Positions 5,602 through 9,427 of a stretch of 9,427 nt of DNA are shown here, piece after piece. The notes under the pieces are model-generated. The model did not search any database and had not been told where the DNA came from. It worked only from the letters and a program-made list of their open reading frames with translations. The translations under genes and the position numbers were made by a program. Numbering within the stretch: position 1 is the stretch's first letter; each line of letters opens with the position of its first letter. The DNA is taken from positions 1 to 9,427 of the forward strand of contig JANJUT010000014.1 of assembly GCA_024710445.1 (NCBI GenBank). Reading direction: 5' to 3'. Origin of the DNA: Thiobacillus sp. Lineage in GTDB: Bacteria; Pseudomonadota; Gammaproteobacteria; Burkholderiales; Thiobacillaceae.

Positions 5602-6683
5602 GCGTGCAGTGTGAGACCACGGCCAAGCGCGCTGCCGGTGCGCCGATGAGCGTGTTCGAGCGCTGGCTGACGCTGTGGGTGGCGCTGTGCATCGTCGCCG
5701 GCGTGCTGCTGGGGCAATTGCTGCCGGCACCGTTTCAGGCACTGGGGCGGATGGAGATGGCGCAGGTGAATATTCCGGTCGGCCTCTTGATCTGGATCAT
5801 GGTCATCCCGATGCTGATGAAGATCGATTTCGGCGCGCTGCATCAGGTGAAGTCGCACTGGAAAGGCATCGGCGTCACGCTCTTCGTCAACTGGGCGGTG
5901 AAGCCGTTTTCCATGGCATTGCTGGCCTGGCTGTTCATCCGTCACTGGTTTGCGCCGTACCTGCCGGCGGAACAGCTCGACAGCTACGTTGCCGGCCTGA
6001 TCCTGCTGGCGGCCGCACCGTGCACCGCGATGGTGTTCGTGTGGAGCCGGTTGACCGGCGGCGACCCGTATTTCACGCTGTCGCAGGTGGCGTTGAACGA
6101 CACCATCATGATCTTTGCCTTCGCGCCCATTGTCGGCCTGCTGCTCGGCCTGTCTGCGATCGTGGTGCCGTGGGACACGCTCTTCACGTCGGTGGTGCTG
6201 TACATCGTCATTCCGGTGATCCTGGCGCAAATCTGGCGGAAGTGGTTGCTGAAACGTGGTCAGGCAGTGTTCGATGCGGTGCTGGCCCAGCTCGGCCACG
6301 CCTCCATTCTCGCGTTGCTGGCCACGCTGGTGTTGTTGTTCGCCTTCCAGGGCGAGGCGATCATCCAGCAGCCGCTGATCATCGCGTTGCTGGCGGTGCC
6401 GATCCTGATCCAGGTGTTTTTCAATTCCGGGCTGGCCTACTGGCTCAACCGCAGGGTGGGCGAGAAGCACAGCGTGGCGTGCCCCTCGGCACTGATCGGC
6501 GCCTCCAACTTTTTTGAACTGGCGGTGGCGGCAGCCATTGCGCTGTTCGGCTTCCAGTCCGGTGCGGCGCTGGCGACGGTGGTCGGTGTGCTGATCGAAG
6601 TGCCGGTGATGCTGCTGGTGGTGAAAATCGTCAACCGCAGCCGAGGCTGGTACGAAGCGGGTCTCGTTTCCAGGGTGAGTTAA
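5598..6683 (+). CDS. acr3: Acr3-type arsenite efflux permease
   Basis: A 361-residue inner-membrane arsenite exporter of the Acr3 family (BART superfamily), probably driven by proton motive force. About ten hydrophobic segments can be drawn (roughly 24-46, 57-75, 92-114, 129-150, 163-188, 193-213, 233-251, 258-281, 297-320, 324-345). The hallmark AAAPCTAMVF in the fourth segment contains Cys142, the conserved Cys needed for transport in characterised Acr3 proteins. Two membrane glutamates, Glu307 (SNFFELAV) and Glu334 (GVLIEVPV), are candidates for the essential late-helix Glu. The opening VFERWLTLWVALCIVAG is family-typical. ATG 5598 overlaps the arsC stop as ATGA, which supports coupling, but an internal ATG at 5646 (MSVFERW) would give a more typical N-terminus. 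The stop overlaps the next start as TAATG. Confidence 0.95.
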   Translation: MSVQCETTAKRAAGAPMSVFERWLTLWVALCIVAGVLLGQLLPAPFQALGRMEMAQVNIPVGLLIWIMVIPMLMKIDFGALHQVKSHWKGIGVTLFVNWAVKPFSMALLAWLFIRHWFAPYLPAEQLDSYVAGLILLAAAPCTAMVFVWSRLTGGDPYFTLSQVALNDTIMIFAFAPIVGLLLGLSAIVVPWDTLFTSVVLYIVIPVILAQIWRKWLLKRGQAVFDAVLAQLGHASILALLATLVLLFAFQGEAIIQQPLIIALLAVPILIQVFFNSGLAYWLNRRVGEKHSVACPSALIGASNFFELAVAAAIALFGFQSGAALATVVGVLIEVPVMLLVVKIVNRSRGWYEAGLVSRVS

Positions 6684-7645
6684 TGTTCGATGCATTGGCA
6701 AGCCTGCTGGTATTTGATCTCGCCGGACTGACGCCAGGATCCTCCCTGGGCGCGGCGCTGCATTTCTTCGTCATGGACGTGACGAAAATCCTGGTGCTGC
6801 TCTCCCTGGTGATCTATGTCATGGGTTTTTTGCGTGCCCTGCTCAAGCCGGAGAAGGTACGCGCGTTCATCCGCAACCGGGGCAATCTGCAAAGCCGCTT
6901 CATGGCGGTTGGGCTGGGCGCGGTGACGCCATTCTGCTCGTGTTCGTCGATTCCGCTTTTCATCGGCTTCGTCGAGGCGGGCATCCCGCTCGGCGTGACG
7001 CTGTCGTTTCTGATCGCCAGCCCGATGATCAACGAAGTGGCGGTGGTGGTGCTGGCATCCGTCATCGGCTGGAAATTCACCGTGCTGTATGTGGTGACCG
7101 GTCTCAGCGTTGCCCTGATCGGCGGCTTTGTGCTGGAGCGTTTCAAACCGGAACGCTGGGTCGAGGACTATGTGTGGAAAATCCGCATGGGCGAGGCGGC
7201 GCAGATTGAAGAGGACAACTCGCTGCGCGCCCGTCATGACTATGCAGTGAGCCAGATGAAGGAAATTGTTGGCCGTATCTGGAAATTCATCCTCATCGGC
7301 GTCGGTATTGGTGCTTTCATTCACGGCTATGTGCCGGCCGATTTCGTCGCGCGCATCGCCGGTGACGGCGGCGTGCTGTCGGTCGTCGGTGCCGTGCTGG
7401 TCGGCGTGCCGTTGTATTCCGACGCAGTGGGCATCATCCCCATCGCCGAAGTGCTGCTCGGCAAGGGTGTGCCCATTGGTACCGTGCTGGCATTCATGAT
7501 GGCGGTCACCGCACTGTCGTTTCCGGAAATGATCATCCTGAAAAAGGTCGTGAAGGTGCCGTTGCTGGCACTATTTGCAGCCTATCTTGCCACGGCGTTT
7601 GTCGTCGTGGGCCTGTTGTTCAATAGCTTGAAGGGGGTTTTATGA
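6683..7645 (+). CDS. arsP: ArsP-like permease (PF03773), probable organoarsenical exporter
   Basis: A 320-residue inner-membrane permease of the ArsP/DUF318 family with about eight hydrophobic segments and a central polar loop (residues about 150-200). The diagnostic motif is GAVTPFCSCSSIPLFIGF, with Cys85 and Cys87, followed by SFLIASPMINEVAVVV. A second half shows the related VLVGVPLYSDAVGIIPI and MMAVTALSFPEMIIL. Characterised ArsP proteins export trivalent organoarsenicals such as methylarsenite. That role fits well here because arsM lies two genes downstream, but it is inferred: PF03773 includes permeases for other substrates. The TAATG overlap with acr3 and ATGA overlap with the next gene tie it into the operon. 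Confidence 0.85.
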   Translation: MFDALASLLVFDLAGLTPGSSLGAALHFFVMDVTKILVLLSLVIYVMGFLRALLKPEKVRAFIRNRGNLQSRFMAVGLGAVTPFCSCSSIPLFIGFVEAGIPLGVTLSFLIASPMINEVAVVVLASVIGWKFTVLYVVTGLSVALIGGFVLERFKPERWVEDYVWKIRMGEAAQIEEDNSLRARHDYAVSQMKEIVGRIWKFILIGVGIGAFIHGYVPADFVARIAGDGGVLSVVGAVLVGVPLYSDAVGIIPIAEVLLGKGVPIGTVLAFMMAVTALSFPEMIILKKVVKVPLLALFAAYLATAFVVVGLLFNSLKGVL

Positions 7646-7956
7646 GTAACGACCTGCATCCGTCCATCGTTGCCCTGGTTTCGCTGGCGGCCAATGTTGC
7701 GGCCAGCCATCCCGGTCAGGGCCTGTGCCAGATCGAGCGACTGAAGGGTTACGGCGTGTCGCGCGCACAGATCGACACGGTGATCGAGATCGCCCGCCAT
7801 ATTCGCGACGAAACCGCGCAAAAGCTTGACGCCAGTTTCGACGAGGCCTACGCCGCCCATTTTGCGCCGCAGGCTGCCGACAAACTGGCCGCCATTGTGG
7901 TGGCGCAAGGCGGCGCCTGCTGCACGCCCACGCCGTCTGGAAAATCCTGTTGCTGA
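7642..7956 (+). CDS. Small AhpD-like (CMD-family) protein with Cys-rich tail
   Basis: A 104-residue protein. Residues about 5-65 (ALVSLAANVAASHPGQGLCQ, then IERLKGYGVSRAQIDTVIE and IARHIRDETAQKLD) match the AhpD/carboxymuconolactone decarboxylase helical pattern, in which ANCxxCxxxH precedes GVSxxEIxxxxEIA. Here the CxxC redox pair is missing: only Cys29 remains, after HPGQGL. The C-terminus ends in GGACCTPTPSGKSCC, giving Cys93, Cys94, Cys103 and Cys104. AhpD proteins normally use CxxC for peroxidase or disulfide chemistry, so this one should not be a classical AhpD. Vicinal cysteines are good As(III) ligands, so arsenic binding or delivery to the adjacent ArsM is plausible inference. ATG 7642 follows GAAGGGGG and overlaps the arsP stop as ATGA. 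The family call is by pattern recognition only. Confidence 0.75.
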   Translation: MSNDLHPSIVALVSLAANVAASHPGQGLCQIERLKGYGVSRAQIDTVIEIARHIRDETAQKLDASFDEAYAAHFAPQAADKLAAIVVAQGGACCTPTPSGKSCC

Positions 7957-7969
7957 AAGGTGTTTGACC

Positions 7970-8776
7970 ATGACCATCAACCAACACGACCAGGTTCGCC
8001 AGCACGTGCGTGCCGCCTATGGAGCCGTGGCACGCGCCGAATCCGGAGGCTGCTGCGCGCCGGGCACGGGCTGCTGCGTACCCTCCGACCAATCCGTTGC
8101 CGAACTGCTGTCGCGCGGCATCGGCTACAGCGCCGAGGAAACGGCAGCCGTGCCGGAAGGCGCCAACCTCGGCCTCGGCTGCGGTAACCCGCAGGCTATC
8201 GCCGCACTGCAACCGGGTGAAACCGTGCTCGACCTGGGCAGCGGCGCTGGCTTCGACTGCTTCCTGGCTGTACGCCAGGTCGGCGCGCGCGGTACTGTCA
8301 TAGGCGTCGACATGACGCCCGACATGGTTTCCAGGGCCCGAGCCAACGCGGTCAAAGGCAGTTACACGAACGTGGACTTCCGCCTCGGCGAGATCGAGCA
8401 CCTGCCGGTCGCCGACGCCACGGTGGATGTCATCATGTCCAACTGCGTCATCAACCTGTCGCCGGACAAGGGCCAGGTGTTTCGTGAGGCCTGGCGGGTG
8501 CTGAAACCGGGCGGCCGTCTGGCGATTTCCGATATCGTCACCACCGCCCCGCTGCCTGCGGCCATGCAGCAGGAAGTCGCCCTCCACACCGCTTGCGTGG
8601 CCGGCGCGGCCAGCGTCGACGAACTCGCGAGCATGCTGGCCGACGCGGGGTTCACCGACATCCGCATCGTGCCCAAGGATGCCAGCCGCGAGTTCATTCG
8701 CCACTGGGCGCCCGACCGCGGGGTCGAGGATTTCATCGCCTCGGCCGCTATCGAGGCGATCAAGCCCGCAAACTGA
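7970..8776 (+). CDS. arsM: Arsenite S-adenosylmethionine methyltransferase
   Basis: A 268-residue cytosolic class I methyltransferase that transfers methyl groups from S-adenosylmethionine to As(III), giving methyl- and dimethylarsenicals. The SAM motif is [15 protein letters not shown] (residues 87-100), followed by GVDMTPDMV and the ArsM hallmark [11 protein letters not shown]. Conserved cysteines are Cys71 (GLGCGNP), Cys159 (SNCVINL) and Cys209 (HTACVAGA). The 159-209 spacing of 50 equals that of Cys174-Cys224 in the Cyanidioschyzon enzyme, so the As(III) site looks intact. The N-terminus has two vicinal pairs, Cys28-Cys29 and Cys35-Cys36, one of which may act as the fourth catalytic Cys. 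ATG 7970 was chosen because AAAGG at 7956-7960 precedes it and ArsM homology starts there; a longer frame from 7826 runs through the AhpD-like gene. Confidence 0.94.
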   Translation: MTINQHDQVRQHVRAAYGAVARAESGGCCAPGTGCCVPSDQSVAELLSRGIGYSAEETAAVPEGANLGLGCGNPQAIAALQPGETVLDLGSGAGFDCFLAVRQVGARGTVIGVDMTPDMVSRARANAVKGSYTNVDFRLGEIEHLPVADATVDVIMSNCVINLSPDKGQVFREAWRVLKPGGRLAISDIVTTAPLPAAMQQEVALHTACVAGAASVDELASMLADAGFTDIRIVPKDASREFIRHWAPDRGVEDFIASAAIEAIKPAN

Positions 8777-8787
8777 AGGAGAATCGC

Positions 8788-9018
8788 ATGAAAAACATCA
8801 AAGTGCTTGGCAGCGGCTGCGCCAACTGCAACACCACGCTGAAACTGATCGAGGAAATCGCGCAGGCACGTGGCGCAGCGGTCAAGCTGGAGAAGGTCGA
8901 GGATATGGCGGCCATTTTGGGCTACGGTGTCATGTCTACGCCCGGCGTGGTGATCGACGGCAAGGTGGTGCATGCCGGCGGCGTGCCGGATCGCAAGAAG
9001 ATCGAGAGCTGGCTCTGA
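8788..9018 (+). CDS. Small thioredoxin-like protein (redox-active disulfide protein 2 type)
   Basis: A 76-residue glutaredoxin-sized thioredoxin-fold protein. It starts [20 protein letters not shown], with the CxxC pair Cys11 and Cys14, and has the cis-proline loop [19 protein letters not shown]. This matches the archaeal MTH895-like family (TIGR00412, redox-active disulfide protein 2), often found beside ArsP-type permeases. It probably gives or takes electrons in the cytosol. In this operon it could serve either arsenate reductase, ArsM or the permease cysteines; which one is not shown. A strong AAGGAG (8776-8781) precedes ATG 8788 and overlaps the arsM stop codon. It is the last gene of the operon; no rho-independent terminator is evident behind it. 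Confidence 0.88.
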   Translation: MKNIKVLGSGCANCNTTLKLIEEIAQARGAAVKLEKVEDMAAILGYGVMSTPGVVIDGKVVHAGGVPDRKKIESWL

Positions 9019-9076
9019 TGCGGTAATGCCGGCCTGCTTGGGCTGATGCATGACTCATGTACACCGAAGGGGGGTC

Positions 9077-9112
9077 CCGGTTCGAGCTTGTTGCAAGAGC
9101 GGGCTTGACCGG
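9077..9112. repeat. Short imperfect inverted repeat sharing GAGCGGGCTTG with the left-end repeats
   Basis: CCGGT (9077-9081) and ACCGG (9108-9112) bracket a stretch with CTTG-TTG-CAAG in the middle. GAGCGGGCTTG at 9097-9107 is also found at 157-167 in the second left-end repeat, in the same orientation and the same 3' part of a foldable segment. It may be a distant member of the same dispersed family. There is no T-tract, so it is not a typical terminator. Confidence 0.35.
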
Positions 9113-9165
9113 AATCGCCATGGCCGCTGGGGGTGCAGCCCTCCTGTTACGTTCTGGCCGTGCCA

Positions 9166-9211
9166 TCTATTGAGCATCCCACCCCGCGCGCGGGATGGGA
9201 TGCTCAATAGA
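9166..9211. repeat. 46-nt near-perfect palindrome
   Basis: TCTATTGAGCATCCCA (9166-9181) pairs exactly with TGGGATGCTCAATAGA (9196-9211). The centre CCCGCGCGCGGG (9183-9194) is itself self-complementary, so only the C9182/A9195 position fails to pair. CGTTCT at 9150-9155 is complementary to AGAACG at 9209-9214, as if the left arm had been interrupted by 13 bases. It could form a strong hairpin or cruciform. No poly-T follows; a terminator, element end or protein-binding site remain open. Confidence 0.8.
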
Positions 9212-9240
9212 ACGCTGGGTTTAATGGTTATTGATTTGTC

Positions 9241-9333
9241 CTCCCGCACAGCCTCGCACAGCCTCACACAGCCTCACACAGCCTCACACAGCCTCACACA
9301 GCCTCACACAGCCTCACACAGCCTCACACAGCC
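9241..9333. repeat. 10-bp tandem repeat array (GCCTCACACA)
   Basis: Seven perfect tandem copies of GCCTCACACA occupy 9261-9330. They are preceded by GCCTCGCACA (9251-9260, one difference) and a degenerate CTCCCGCACA (9241-9250), and followed by GCC. The period is about one helical turn. It is not within a convincing gene, although one reading frame gives a repetitive SLTQPHTA peptide. Copy number is likely to vary by slippage. Confidence 0.95.
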
Positions 9334-9427
9334 GGGGCAAGTCGGCCTTCAATATCACTTCAAACTTCATCAGGCCGAAACAATAACGACTCAAGTCAGT
9401 CAGGAAAAATCCGTTTATTAGGCAGGG
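9334..9427. other. AT-richer non-coding end of the window
   Basis: After the tandem array the sequence becomes clearly less GC-rich than the operon. I see no convincing gene, RNA gene or terminator. A gene may begin beyond the window edge. Confidence 0.4.

Noticed and set aside
5675..6517. 280-codon + strand frame within acr3
   Set aside because: It is a shifted frame of acr3 with an R/G/H-rich translation and no membrane helices or motifs.
5118..6701. 527-codon open frame on the - strand
   Set aside because: Its translation is rich in H, Q, R and D with no domain, and it is opposite arsC2 and acr3, both clearly coding on the + strand.
7640..8704. 354-codon open frame on the - strand
   Set aside because: It is opposite the AhpD-like gene and arsM, has no homology I can recognise and no ribosome-binding site of note.
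9241..9333. CRISPR array
   Set aside because: The repeats are directly tandem with a 10-bp unit and have no spacers, and no cas genes are present.
9050..9421. 123-codon + strand frame with repeated SLTQPHTA
   Set aside because: It runs through the palindrome and the tandem array; the repetitive peptide comes from the DNA repeats and no domain or good start is visible.

Overview
The window is GC-rich, densely coded on the + strand and looks like the chromosome of a Gram-negative proteobacterium. The mix of two HI0933/COG2509-type flavoproteins with an Acr3/ArsM arsenic operon suggests a beta- or gammaproteobacterium, possibly an environmental or metal-exposed one. That placement is inference from protein style only; there is no rRNA or other phylogenetic marker.

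Layout. Positions 1-184 hold two diverged 58-bp direct repeats and an 11-G run. Positions 185-3086 encode two consecutive FAD-dependent oxidoreductases, a PP_4765/HI0933-type flavoprotein and a COG2509-type dehydrogenase. Positions 3149-3418 are a small non-coding element with perfect 24-bp terminal inverted repeats and CTAG at both edges, which looks like a MITE. Positions 3536-4120 encode a membrane-anchored protein of unknown function.

Positions 4177-9018 are a compact arsenic-resistance operon: arsR, a thioredoxin-type arsC, a second arsC of a different cysteine pattern, acr3, an arsP-like permease, a small AhpD-like protein with a Cys-rich tail, arsM and a small thioredoxin-like protein. 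Several junctions overlap (ATGA, TAATG), which points to translational coupling. The only convincing promoter lies inside a perfect 18-bp inverted repeat that also covers the arsR start codon, so arsR is probably autorepressed and possibly translated from a leaderless mRNA.

How it works together. ArsR should release the operator on binding As(III). Two arsenate reductases make arsenite from arsenate, and Acr3 exports arsenite. ArsM methylates As(III), and the ArsP-like permease could export trivalent methylarsenicals made by ArsM. The AhpD-like and thioredoxin-like proteins probably supply thiol or redox chemistry; this part is the least described. The downstream end (9019-9427) has no convincing gene. 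It holds a 46-nt near-perfect palindrome and a 10-bp tandem repeat array.
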